A stretch of DNA of 64,000 bases from Siphonodentalium dalli (taxonomy: Eukaryota; Mollusca; Scaphopoda; Gadilida; Siphonodentaliidae). Both the position numbers and the translations under genes were made by a program. The notes beneath the pieces are model-generated. The model had not been told where the DNA came from. It saw only the letters and a list, made by a program, of their open reading frames with translations, and searched no databases. The stretch covers positions 263,171,863-263,235,862 of the forward strand of contig CP136064.1 in assembly GCA_032622095.1 (NCBI GenBank), in the 5' to 3' direction. Shown piece after piece: positions 35,471 to 46,399 of this stretch. Positions within the stretch are counted from its first letter, which is position 1, and every line of letters begins with the position of its first letter.

Positions 35471-35707
35471 TGTATAACAATAACGTAAATCAACATCCCA
35501 TTAATATTAGATATATCAGTTCGATCAACGGTGAGGAATGACTGTCTACACCTGGATTGGAATGGTGTCTCTAATCACGAGGGGGTGAACTGATCAGGGA
35601 CAAACTATATGGATACCGGCACTCAGATGAGTATTCAGCAGGGACCAACTATTTAGATACCGGCACACTGATGAGTATTCAGTAATTCCAGTTGATAGCT
35701 GTCGAAC
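35471..35707. other. No gene seen
   Basis: Sequence after the satellite. A short direct duplication occurs (GGATACCGGCACTCAGATGA, GTATTCAGCAGGGACCAACT then a second similar unit), i.e. two 50-bp units at about 35,596-35,690. I found no right-hand F4 arm here. Confidence 0.5.
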
Positions 35708-36050
35708 CCAGTTCTGGTTAAAACACAGACTCCACAGCTATGCAGTAGTGAGACTGGAGTATTTGTGGGGATTTCTATTACAACCAGCATAATACGTCAG
35801 TCTCACCCAATCACAACATCATCAGTAATGCGATGTATCCTATCTGCATGGAGATTGTTGGAATGCCTTTACAGTGGAAAATTCGTTACCTTGCTAAATA
35901 TAGCGCTTAAACGTTGTCTGTCATACTCAATGCAGAAATTAGTTTAGCCACACAGAGTTAACTCTTGCTGGTGGTAATATATATGCCCCAAATACCCCAG
36001 ACCCAATACTGCATAACTGTGGAGTCTGTCTTAACCACAACTGTGTCACG
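35708..36050. mobile_element. Hairpin element
   Basis: GTTCTGGTTAAAACACAGAC, TCCACAGCTATGCAGTA, GGAGTATTTGTGGGG (35,712-35,772) is mirrored by CCCCAAATACCCC, TACTGCATAACTGTGGAGTC, TGTCTTAACCACAACTG (35,987-36,045). Arms of about 60 bp at roughly 80 percent identity around a 215-bp centre. No target duplication resolved. 36,051-36,901 has no gene I can support. Confidence 0.7.
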
Positions 36051-36904
36051 TTGGATGATGACTTCGCCCATTCACTATAATGACGTTAATGCCTGGCCTT
36101 TAAATATTATGAGATGGGCTCAAACGAACGATATGCTATAAGAGCACGGAATGTCACCTTAATATCACTCATAAAGTTTGATGGTCATATCCTCAAATGT
36201 TCCAGCATGGCATTATAACAGTGCGATAGCCATCATTACCATATCACATTCTGTCCCGGTAATGTTTCAGCAGCCTCTCCAATTCACCGACATTCTTGCT
36301 TGCAACAAATGCGCGTGTTAGGTGGTATATATGACCTGCTGATTTCAAGATAATGGTAAATAATGGCCTTTACATCAGTAACGCCATGATCCTTTTCAAA
36401 TCCGTTCAAACTGATACTGATATCTGATAAAAGTAGACCGTATAAATTACTCCTTTCCGTTGATAACGTGCATGCATGCTCTGTACACAAGCTCTTGCAA
36501 CATTAACGGCATATTTCGAACTAGTTTCTAGGTATAACCATACGGGCATTTTTTTTTAGACAAAAAAGACAAATAACGACCCAGCTTGCATTTTAGCCAC
36601 TCTCCCCATATATAATTACGTTTTGTCCAGACACTCAGATAACTGGATGCAGGGTTAGAAGGTAGAAAGCCAAGATTATAACGAACGTGTGTTTCACAAT
36701 ACAAATGTGGTCGTAATGGTTGAAACACCATATAGTTGAACATATTACTGATTACGCATTCTGCTGATCAAATAACGAAATTACAACACCTGATCTCTGA
36801 CGAAGTCCTATGAGAATACCAGGCCGTTGTCCATGCAACTTCTATTGTATAAGGCATCCAAAGATGATTGTTTTGAACACCCACCTTCAACGCAATGGCA
36901 TATT

Positions 36905-37540
36905 GGCTGCGGACACAAGTACCACAGTACCGATGGCACAGTAGGTGTGACAATTTATTATGGTGGAGTTTGGGAGTGTGTTTCCGCACAATGAGTCGAC
37001 TGGACCATCTAACCCATTGCGTTTCACCAAGGTTGATCTCTACTCATTACGTTTTGCTACATAGTATTCACTACGATATATATATAATTGCACGATCGAT
37101 CGTCCATAATTGTGTTTGACCGTGGCAATCCCCCATGCACTCATATATCATGCACATAATAATAATAACACGTTTTATTGATATGATCTCAATGCATGTT
37201 TATCGACTTATATTAATTTCATGCGTATTAAGACAGTTCCCCAATTGCATTTTTTTATCTTTGCGACGTTTAGTTCTACGTATCATGTGGGCCGGTGAAG
37301 CTGTGTCGGAACTATTGGAGGAAATGCAGCTTAGGGAAAGTATCTGGAATAAAAAATGCGAACTATACAAGGACCAAAACAAGAACATGCTGATAATAAC
37401 GAATCATTGTGCGAATATGCAGCGGGCGACATGGCTAGCAATGGCATATTAATTATGACGACCAATTGTCACCAAACTCCACCATAATAAATTGTCACAC
37501 CCACTATGCCATCCCCACTGTGGTGCGTGTGTCCGCAGCC
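36905..37540. mobile_element. PIF/Harbinger-like non-autonomous element
   Basis: Ends GGCTGCGGACAC and GTGTCCGCAGCC, flanked on both sides by ATT (36,902-36,904; 37,541-37,543), consistent with the 3-bp duplications of PIF/Harbinger elements. Inverted arms continue imperfectly for about 75 bp (TAGGTGTGACAATTTATTAT, GGTGGAGTTTGG). The interior carries a MADF-like coding piece, and PIF/Harbinger elements commonly encode a Myb/SANT/MADF-type protein beside the transposase. No transposase is present. Confidence 0.6.
37285..37452 (+). pseudogene. MADF/SANT-like DNA-binding domain fragment
   Basis: The frame reads MWAGEAVSELLEEMQLRES then IWNKKCELYKDQNKNML and stops at 37,452. MADF domains open with a helix of the type LIELVRE, followed by LWD...YKD and a second helix; SELLEEMQ, SIWNKK and LYKDQNK fall in that order. 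About 40 of the usual 80-90 residues remain. A pyrimidine tract with TTTAG lies just upstream (37,262-37,273), so this could be an exon of the element's former accessory protein. Alternative: chance resemblance of a short helix-rich frame. Confidence 0.45.
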
Positions 37541-37789
37541 ATTAGATAGAACATATACCATTGATCTATAGCGCACATCATTTGTGAGCATAGTACTTCC
37601 TATCTGTAGGTTTTCTGGAGTTTATCGACGTTGACTCGCATGACCCATGTAGTTAAGCATGCATCAACTGAAAATTACCAGGGCTGACATATGGCTAGGC
37701 GGATCTTGAAATAATAAATATAAGATCCACAGCAATCATGATTCCCTTCCATAATAAAGTTTTCAAATTCTGAAAGATGATGTTAGCTA

Positions 37790-37875
37790 CAAGTATTTGC
37801 CGACCTATTTCGATACCGGGGAAAATTCAAAAGCGAAAATTATTAAGTGTATTTTCGAGCGAAAACCGTCATGAA
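37790..37875. mobile_element. Solo end of foldback family F3
   Basis: CCGACCTATTTCGATACCGG, AAAAGCGAAAATTATTAAGT, GTATTTTCGAGCGAAAACCG matches the outer end of the F3 elements at 40.85 and 43.85 kb. No partner arm was seen nearby. 37,876-38,452 shows no supported gene. Confidence 0.6.
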
Positions 37876-38452
37876 TGTTGCTTGAATTACTAAGTCGATT
37901 TTCAACAACAAATTTGTTCGAATATATAAAAAAAAACCCACGTCAAAATACCGTGTTTGAAGAATACATCTATATTTGGCCACACCTTTAATAATATTTT
38001 GTTTAATATTGGGATATTTGTTCATGTAGACCTCAATACTCCTATAGGAGATCGAACGGCATTTTACGTTTATCTGATGTAAACATATTTATTTCCAATA
38101 ATGATAGCATACATATAAGTAAAATACATCAATTTAAACAAAACTAAATATAAAAATATAGTGCATGTATATACAGAAACGGAATGATTGGAACCTATAA
38201 TGGGCTTATGTTAAGTTGTTCGCCTTTTGTTACGCGCCCCTTTTCATTGAGTGGCGAGGGGGCATTATGCGGGATTTTTCTTTTATAACCTTTAAGGCCT
38301 CCGCATGGGAGAGTTATATTTACATACACATTTATACAAATACATATATGATGATAGCGTGGGCGTTGGAGTGGAGAAGTGTGGATGAAGAGAGATGGGG
38401 AGGTAGTGTGTATAGTATTAAGAATGTAATGATGGACGCAGGGGACTGTAGC

Positions 38453-38778
38453 AGAGTATAGTATATGGATATACAGAGTATAGTATATGGATATACAGAG
38501 TATAGTATATGGATATACAGAGTATAGTATATGGATATACAGAGTATAGTATATGGATATACAGAGTACAGTATATGGATATACAGAGTATAGTATATGG
38601 ATATACAGAGTATAGTATATGGATATACAGAGTATAGTATATGGATATACAGAGTATAGTATATGGATATACAGAGTATAGTATATGGATATACAGAGTA
38701 TAGTATATGGATATACAGAGTATAGTATATGGATATACAGAGTATAGTATATGGATATACAGAGTATAGTATATGGAT
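38453..38778. repeat. 22-bp tandem repeat
   Basis: Nearly perfect 22-bp units (AGAGTATAGTATATGGATAT plus AC), about 15 copies with a single TATAG-to-TACAG variant. The purity indicates a young array. The 122-codon minus-strand frame is produced by the repeat. Confidence 0.97.
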
Positions 38779-39159
38779 ACAGTCAAGTGGGTGAAGTAGA
38801 AAATTATCAGATAGAACAGTCGGTTCTATAACACTTTCATGACAGATGTCAGTTGCAGACTATATATATGTGAGTCGTCATAGTGTCGTGTTGTTCCCCA
38901 TATTCTTACAAACATGTAGCAGAAATAATGCTGAATCAATTAGGATTACATATTCGAGATTCTCTGTAGATCCCACGAATAGCACTGACGGAGGTCCTCC
39001 GAGAATTAAGCCATCAGTTCTGAACTTCTGGTATGGATAGTGATGCGAGATACGGGAGAGAAGAAGAGATGGTGAGGAGACAACAAGGAAGGGGAGAGAG
39101 AGAGGGGGTGACAGAGTTGTGAGACTGCTTACTATACATGCACCAGGCGCCACGTGGCG
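38779..39159. other. No gene seen
   Basis: Contains a GAGAGAGAGAGGGGGTGA purine-rich patch near 39,094. Short frames on both strands are not supported. Confidence 0.45.
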
Positions 39160-40895
39160 GTTTCCGCTCCATAATACACCAAATAATATTCACTTTTGAA
39201 TTTTTCCCGCTATCGAAATAGGTCTAATTACTTGAATAATTACTTTCTACGATCATTATATATCACAGAAAAAACGCGTTGAAGTAATACAGATTACAAC
39301 TTTGAAAAGGGTGTTTGGGCCTATAAAAAAAAACAGCAATATGCACGGCATGGAACATAAAAGAGAGTTCCGTGTTAGTCTATTCCTCAGATGGTAGAAA
39401 TAAAGAGCGTTCTGTGCGAAAAATTTAGAACAGCTGGAATATGTCTTTGACCAAGTATTTATCGGAGCATATGAAGCCGGTATATAAAAATTTCATGTAT
39501 TGTTCAACCTATCATATATCTCATTCCAAATTACGTAGACAAAATTTGGAAGCTCGAATGAACCATGCACGTCCGTTTAAATTTCCATTTTTATGGCGGC
39601 CATCTTTTGACCATGGATTGTTGAATCAAGCGGGAAAATCAATTTGAAACAATACTCAAAAACTCAATAACCCAATTATTATACACATATTGAGATAGGA
39701 AGCTGCTCTTATTTCTCTCGTCCTCATTGGCAACAAAACGCTGGAAATTCGAGCGTCAAAATGAATACCGAAACTTTTAAATTTCACGCATGCACGAAGA
39801 TGATATTTTGTTTTTTAATGTTTTGTTCTAGTTTACATCATATGACGTGGAAATACAGAAGCATGACACAAATATACATTGTAGTTTACTAATTCATGTC
39901 TTCTAACAAAAACAAACGTTCGAGTACACCTGCATGAGAAGAGGTCGCGGTACACTTAACGAAATCGTCTGTTCTCGTGGGAGTGCAGCGTGATTTGTAA
40001 TTAACATTTGTGCGTTTCTGTCAATTATACACGATTAACTGCTAAACTCTCTGATCTCAACTTGAAACAACTCCCACCCCAGGTTAAATGCATAATCCGG
40101 CGCTAATGACGCGTACAGTTACCTTCATCCGCTAAGTTTGTAAGTTATCGGGAAAACTTTAGTTTGTTCGCGGTGACATTATTTCTCGAGGCGGAATCTA
40201 TATAATAGGTACAACTTAACCGTCTATATACCTGATGTTTACAACAGATAAAAAAGGGTGCGCAAATATCCCACAAACCATGCATGTGTGAAAAGTTCCG
40301 TGATGATGCAGTGAAATAAAAAACAATTAACATTCTTGTTATAGAAGCTCTTCGTGATAAATCGTGACTTCAATAGTTTTCGCAATGGTTTGTTAGAGTT
40401 CTTGTTAACTGGTGCATTTATTTTTCTTAAGAAACCAGTTGTGCGCTTTTCAATCTTATTTAAAAGCGATATATACTTCCTCTTCCTCGTTGTCAAAACA
40501 ACATATTCCCGTACAAACAGATTTAAACCGACATGGCTCATTCGAGCTTCAAAAATTTTGTCTACGTAATTTGGAAAGAGGTATACAAGATATTCACGAA
40601 ATATTGATATATAACGGCTTCATATGCCATGGTCACAGCCAATTCCCGTCAGTTTTCAACTTTTCGCACAGAAGTGAAATAATATTTCTCTTTTCTGTTC
40701 CATGCCGTGCACATGCATGGCTGTTGTTTGATTGGGACCCAAATATCGTGTTCAAAGTTGTATTTTGTATGACTTCAGTGCATCTTTCTGCATGTGACAT
40801 ATAATGCTCGTAGAAAGGTAGTTCAAGTATTTATTGACCTATTACAAAAGCGAATATTATTAGGTGTATTTTGATGTCGAATGCAGTTTTCGATG
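39160..40895. mobile_element. Foldback family F3, large copy
   Basis: Left arm 39,160-39,590: GGCGGTTTCCGCTCC, TTTCCCGCTATCGAAATAGG, TGCACGGCATGGAACATAAA, AGAGCGTTC, AATTACGTAGACAAAATTT. The right arm repeats these inverted at about 40,510-40,895. Identity is patchy because the arms have drifted. The 900-bp loop has no recognised gene; a 100-codon minus frame in it is unassigned. Confidence 0.75.
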
Positions 40896-41955
40896 TTTCA
40901 TAGCACCTTCGCATGTGTTCGTTAACCGGTTTCTAGGGCCGGATTCGTCACCTCCGGTTTAAACCTCCGAGTTTAAACCTAGTTTAAACTTACATTGGCG
41001 ATCCAGCCAAACCGAGTCTAAGGGGGGCGTTTTTGTCGTTTAGTTGCCAGCTAATTGACAACTCGATTCGGTGATACGAACATGCAGTCAAACTACCCTC
41101 TTACCAATCTGACCAAAAGACTGTTCATTACTGGTCAATGTCGGGCTTAATATATTTGGGTGAGCCGAATAACGGCCTTTCGTTCGATATCAAAATGAGC
41201 CATCTACCTATAATATTCCTCGCAATATCGGCCGTCCCATGCATGCATTTTCATATTGTGTTCCGTAGATTGTCATTCTGTGCAGCATTCCATCCCATTC
41301 CGCAGATTGTCATGTCCCTAATATTGACATTATTTGGAAACTCATATACGATCTATATATATGATAGAATTTCGCTGGTTATTAAAACATCCATATATGG
41401 GATTATTTCAATATGAAATAAGCCCGTATTGTGCTTATTTCAACGAAAACAGATTGGAAAACATCACGAATATACAACTGACGACTTACCAGGTGTACCA
41501 TCTTTATAATGTGTCTTCGCTGTGTCTACCAGCTGTCTCACCCTATACCCACGTGACTGCTTTACCTATTTAGTTAAGAGCCGGAACTAATTTAACAATC
41601 CTTCATCATGTTTTGTGTCAACGAAAACAATGGCGACCAACCAGTTACGCTTCACGTTTCAAGTAAATAAATATGGACGAATTCGTGGACGCTAATACAA
41701 ATGAGGATAAGCCTCCAACGTGGTAATCACGAAGAACCTTCAATATAACCTCACGTGCAGACGCAGAGTTGCATAACATGCAATATAAACGACAAATTTG
41801 CGAACACGTTCCATCAAACGGAAGGCCCCAAGCGAAACTGGCATTACTTGCACATTTTGTAACACGTAAACAATATCGGCTTCACAAATGACGAACGAAA
41901 GAGTTCCACATTCGAACAGTTGTCATCGTAGCAATAAATCGTCGAACGCGTCTAA
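40896..41955. other. No gene supported
   Basis: Includes a short cluster of GTTTAAACCT/AGTTTAAAC motifs at about 40,958-40,990. Several short plus-strand frames (for example 41,138-41,416, hydrophobic) lack any recognisable domain. Confidence 0.4.
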
Positions 41956-41959
41956 CTAT

Positions 41960-42345
41960 ATATACATACTAGCCGATGAGCCCGACGTTGTCCGGGCTAT
42001 TCAAAAACCAAATTTCAAGTCGATAGCTCCACCCGTTTCCGAGATCTCGTCTGCGCATGCGCGAAGCAGGCGTCGCACGGGCTCGGCGACCCGATATAAT
42101 TCGTATCCGGGGCAAGATACATTCACATAGCAAATTTCAAGTCGATAGCTCCACCCGTTTCCGAGATCTCGTCTGCGCATGCGCGTAGCGGGCGCCGCAC
42201 GGGCTCGCCAATACGACAACGTCCACCGCCTGGTCAAACTACACACATACCAAGTTTCGTCCCGATCGGTCGAGAATCGTATATTTGTATGTATAAATGA
42301 CATACAGACAGACAGACAGACAGACAAACAAACAAACAGAGGTCT
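41960..42345 (+). repeat. Dispersed repeat with (CAGA)n tail
   Basis: Two direct copies, 122 bp apart, of AATTTCAAGTCGATAGCTCC, ACCCGTTTCCGAGATCTCGT, CTGCGCATGCGCG (42,010 and 42,132), then ACCAAGTTTCGTCCCGATCG and a CAGACAGACA then CAAACAAA tail (42,305-42,340). This layout, with the microsatellite at one end, is that of a retroelement-type 3' end found widely in invertebrate genomes; the exact family is not assigned. Confidence 0.7.
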
Positions 42346-42750
42346 TCAAAAATATATATGAGATAACATTTGTCTGTCATATATACACATATTTCCTTTT
42401 CTTATGGTACCTATATATCGACATTTCCCATGACAAACACGATTAGTCTAGTTGTACATACTTCATATCAATACGCGACTTTCTTGGAATCTATGCAGGT
42501 GCAACGATGTGACGTATTCGTGTCGATTTCACAAGACCATGTCGATTTCACTCTAACGTATTAACCCTAGCTGTGCGCACGTGTAACGCGCTTTGTTTTT
42601 ACAGTATGGTATATACCGAATCCATCCCAGATAATCACGAATATCGCATCAGATTTCTCCCCAGATGTACCGTTACGAAGCTACTGGAATGTACCAATAA
42701 TTGATACAAAACAAAAAATCGGAATGAAGCTCTTGGGTTGGGAGAAAAAT

Positions 42751-42810
42751 AATCCATCATGACCTGGGATGTGGGCATGGAAAAATCCCACAACCCAGGT
42801 CATGATGGAT
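42751..42810. repeat. Perfect-stem hairpin
   Basis: ATCCATCATGACCTGGGATG, TGGG pairs with CCCACAACCCAGGTCATGAT, GGAT around an 11-nt loop; stem about 24 bp with one bulge or mismatch. Not part of any repeat family seen elsewhere in the window. Confidence 0.8.
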
Positions 42811-42959
42811 AATATTAATATATCCCCTAGCTACTGGATCGGCTGCATATTCACATTTATAGATTGTCGGGAATTTGATGATATGCTGGTCAACCTTGGT
42901 AATGTTGTACATGTATATATAGGTACAAATGGCGGCATTGATACGATCTTTAAAGCCAT

Positions 42960-43882
42960 TTGGCGGTTTGCGCTCCACTATATACCTAATAATATTTGCT
43001 TCTGAATATTTCCCGGTATCGAAATAAAGGTCGATAAATACTATACCTTTCTACGAGCATTATACGTCACAGAAAACCCGATTGAAGTCACAAAAAATAC
43101 AACTTTAAATAGGATGTTTGGGTCTCAAATACAAAACGGCCATTTGCACGGCATGGAACAGAAAAGAGCGTTCCGTGTTAGTCTATTCCTGATATGGTAT
43201 AAATAAAGAGCGTTTGTTGCACGTCTGCGCGAAACATTGAAACAGCTGGAAAATGGCTGCGACCGTGGACAGTTTTTTTTCCAGAACATATGAAGCCGTA
43301 CAGAAGTAGCGCGTGTATTTGTCAACTGATCTTATACCTCCATATATGTGGATAAAATATTGATATATCGGCTTCATATGCTCTGAAAAATACTTGCCAT
43401 GGTCAGTGCCATTTTCCAGCTGTTTTCAATTTTAAGGCATATAAAGGAAATAAACGCTCTTTAATTCTGCCATATCAGGAATCCAATAATAAAAACCGCT
43501 CCTTGTTTTTGTTCCAAATGGCTGCTTGGGGGGGGGGGGGGGGGGGGGCAAACACCATGTTTAAAGTTGTATTTTTTTAATGACCTCAATGCGTCTTTCT
43601 GTGACAAATAACGTAGAAAGGTAGTTCAAGTATAATTATATTTTTTTATTATTATTTTTCATGTATTAATTGTTTGTTTTTGTTTTTTACGATGTGACAT
43701 AATTTGGGTGAAGCATGCACGCATCCAGTAAAAGACAGTTCGAGAGACTACGATGAAGTCAGTACGATGAAGTCAGTATGACTCAGTGTATGTTTTCATT
43801 CAAGTATTTATCGACCAATTGTGATACCGCGAACAATTCTAAAGCGAATATTTTAGGTGTATTTTAGAGCGCAAACCGCAAA
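42960..43882. mobile_element. Foldback family F3, compact copy
   Basis: GGCGGTTTGCGCTCCACTAT at the left is mirrored by AGAGCGCAAACCGC at the right. Arms include TATTTCCCGGTATCGAAATA, TTGCACGGCATGGAACAGAA, AGAGCGTTC, CATATGAAGCC. A 21-base G run at 43,528-43,548 lies in the right arm, where the sister copy has only TTGGGACCC-like sequence. Minus-strand frames here are short and unassigned. Confidence 0.8.
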
Positions 43883-44264
43883 GTGGCTTTAAAATATATG
43901 AATGGTCTCGCAAATGGCTTGTTAAATTTAGCACTTCCATAACCGAATATGTGTTAGTATCGAGGAAAACAACAACCCAACAGCCCTCTTTAGAAATATC
44001 CACTCAGACGCGTGTCATTTGAATCAATACAGAAAATTCAGAAAGAAGATGCGCTACCTTGGAAATTGAAAATTAGGGCATTTGATATGCATACATCGGG
44101 GGAGATGGTATCAGCAGCCACACCGGTTGGTACGCGGCATTTGAATTGGATTTTATGGCAAGACGAGACGCGGAGATTTTATTGGCGCATATTAAATGCA
44201 GAAAGGTAATTAGTCTATTTTGAGCTGAAAGGGATGAAATATGTCACGGTCGCGATGCGCATGT
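43883..44264. other. Unassigned open frame
   Basis: A plus-strand frame at 44,012-44,209 ends NWILWQDETRRFYWRILNAE and is followed directly by GTAATT, which could be a weak donor site. It has no recognisable domain and no partner exon was found, so I do not call a gene. Confidence 0.25.
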
Positions 44265-44905
44265 TTGATTGAAGTAGTCAGGACCGAGAATATGGTGCCG
44301 AACATATGCAGAATGAGGTCCCCAGAGGGTAAATTTAGTGAGGATGACCTCATTCTGCTGAGACCTCATCTTCTCTGGAAGGTATCTTTATTATCAAATT
44401 AACAAGTTTTTTTTAGTTTCTTTAGGAATTACGACACAAAGATTCTTTTTCTTGTTTAGTTTCTGTATATATATATATCCACAAATTGGCAGACGACACA
44501 TTGCACAATCGAGGTGCCCAATGGGCGCACAACGCCATCTTCACCATCTGCATGGGTGTATTATAGACTATAGTGATATTTGTTTTGGGAGAAGCAGGAA
44601 GACAGCCTGGCAGGGCTATGTTCTCCCCAGCAATATACTGCATTATTATCTAGTTATATGTTAATTCCATTGTACTATTCATATGTGTATAGTAAATAAA
44701 ATTATCCTATCCTATCCTATCCTATCTGGGAACGTAAATATCAGTCTATTTGTCTCCCAGATATAGCAAATGTAAATTAGTTATTTAGTGAATTTAGTTA
44801 TGCTAGCCCGATGTGCGAGGTAGCGACACTAAATTCACCCTCTGGGGACCTCATTGTGTACATGTCCGGCCCCATATTCTCAATCTCAGGCCTGGAAGTA
44901 GTCAT
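44265..44905. mobile_element. Palindromic MITE P1, copy with LINE-tail insertion
   Basis: Outer ends AGTAGTCAGGACCGAGAATA, TGGTGCCGAACAT and inverse TGTCCGGCCCCATATTCTCA, CAGGCCTGGAAGTAGTCATT. Inside: GAATGAGGTCCCCAGAGGGT hairpin (left), ACTAAATTCACCCTCTGGGG (right), and a centre that is the reverse complement of 63,360-63,575. A 173-bp retroelement tail interrupts it. Confidence 0.8.
44551..44723 (+). mobile_element. Short LINE/SINE 3' end with (TATCC)n tail
   Basis: Flanked by ATCTG at 44,546-44,550 and 44,724-44,728. Ends AGTAAATAAAATTATCC then TATCC repeats, a typical microsatellite-tailed LINE 3' end. The related P1 copy at 63.4 kb has the uninterrupted sequence (CACCATTTGGGAACTTCAAT on its minus strand), confirming insertion. 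Confidence 0.7.
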
Positions 44906-45874
44906 TAAGAAATATAGGATGTGTTAAAAATACACTCAATTTTATGATACCAAATAGCGATGCTTAAATATTGCTCAGTTACAAGTCCTCAAGAATCCAG
45001 GAGACAGAGAGCATATACGCCGGATATTTGTGGACGGTAAAGAGTTGTCAGTCCCCGTGGAATATCATTCAATTGGTAGAGATAAGAGTCATCCGAAAGA
45101 TTCATTTCATGTGAATGGTTCAGCTAACTGGGACTGTTACAAGCTGCAAAACTTCACATTACGTGCAGGTGCGGGCAGCGGTAAGTCCTGCACAGGGGAC
45201 TGAACTCTACATGGAGCTTGTGACTGCCATTGTCCATTGGATACTAAAACGTATATAAATCATGCATTCCAAAGGACGTTTTACGGTGCTAAAGTGACCC
45301 CCCCCCCATATAACTCGTTCAAATATATAGAGTTTCTTTGGACGGTCTTCTCATGTCGTTGAAACATGTCTTTGGAGTTGATGTATATTGAGATGTACTC
45401 GATTGGTTTTCATTGCATCGCGAAAAACATTGTTATAGAGGTTCTATGGGAAATAGCACTATCGTTCGTTCTCCGAATGCTATTTACAGCCAATGTCATT
45501 TTCCAATTATGCTACAATCCGCCAATTGTGTGAAACATATTACCCTCGGGACATGTTTCGCATAGATATGAATACCAAGTTTGCTGTATGTCACTACTAA
45601 TCACATTGGAAGATATTTGTCAACACAGAATGCTTACCCACAGTATAAACATTTATTTAAACGAGTTTTGCGGGGAAAACGTTTGAGGTTCACGTTGTCT
45701 GAGTAAATTTCTCCATTATAATGTGTTCTGGGTTATTATACGATGTCAGTTAACTAAATGCTAAACCCAGAACACTACCCACGCGATTTTAGATCGATGT
45801 ATACCCACCGAAAGTGGCTTATCGCCGACTGACAACTATTACTGACAGAACTTACCCGAATACATAGATCATGT
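44906..45874. other. No gene seen
   Basis: Nothing supportable on either strand; contains a C8 run at about 45,298-45,307. Confidence 0.45.
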
Positions 45875-46289
45875 CATGAATCTCTACTATGGCTAACACC
45901 CGTAGAGATCATATTCCACCGGTGCAAAACCGGTTTTGAAGTTTTGACAGGGAACATTATAAAGTCGAAAAAATAAGGCGGGGAATATATTTCTTTGTAA
46001 TTATATGCCCCTTTATAATATACTTCACTGTAGGTGAAAGTCCCAACTCTAAATTGAATGTTTTTCTCTGACTTTTATGAGCCGAAATCGCAATAAACAT
46101 TGAATTATTTACCCAGGAGAAATTCCATAATTGTATATGGCGCAATGCAAAATCGCTCACAAAGTCATGAAATTTCGAATTAGGACCTTCACCTACAGTG
46201 AAGTACATTATTAAGGAATAGATCATAACAATGATATATGTTTTCCGCATTATTTGTTCGACTTTATAATGTTCCCTGTCAAAACTTCA
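45875..46289. mobile_element. Foldback family F1, intact copy
   Basis: Perfect 33-bp terminal inverted repeats at 45,937-45,969 and 46,257-46,289 (outer sequence TGAAGTTTTGACAGGGAAC). Subterminal inverted CTTCACTGTAGGTGAA / TTCACCTACAGTGAAG follow. The upstream ATGAATCTCTACT...CCCGTAGAGATCA segment is shared with copy 1 at 968-1,006. Length of the TIR element is 353 bp. This copy shows the sequence before the LINE and Tc1-type insertions seen at 1.0-1.8 kb. Confidence 0.85.
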
Positions 46290-46399
46290 CACGAGCACAT
46301 TAGAAAGTTTAATTAGATAGAACATACATGTATGAGCACATTGGGACTTGTATATATGACATAATCAACAGTATGTGTGCATGCATGTGGTCCCATACC

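Noticed and set aside
38418-38786. 122-codon hydrophobic frame (YTILCISIYYTLYIHILYSV-type repeats)
   Set aside because: Entirely encoded by the 22-bp tandem repeat.
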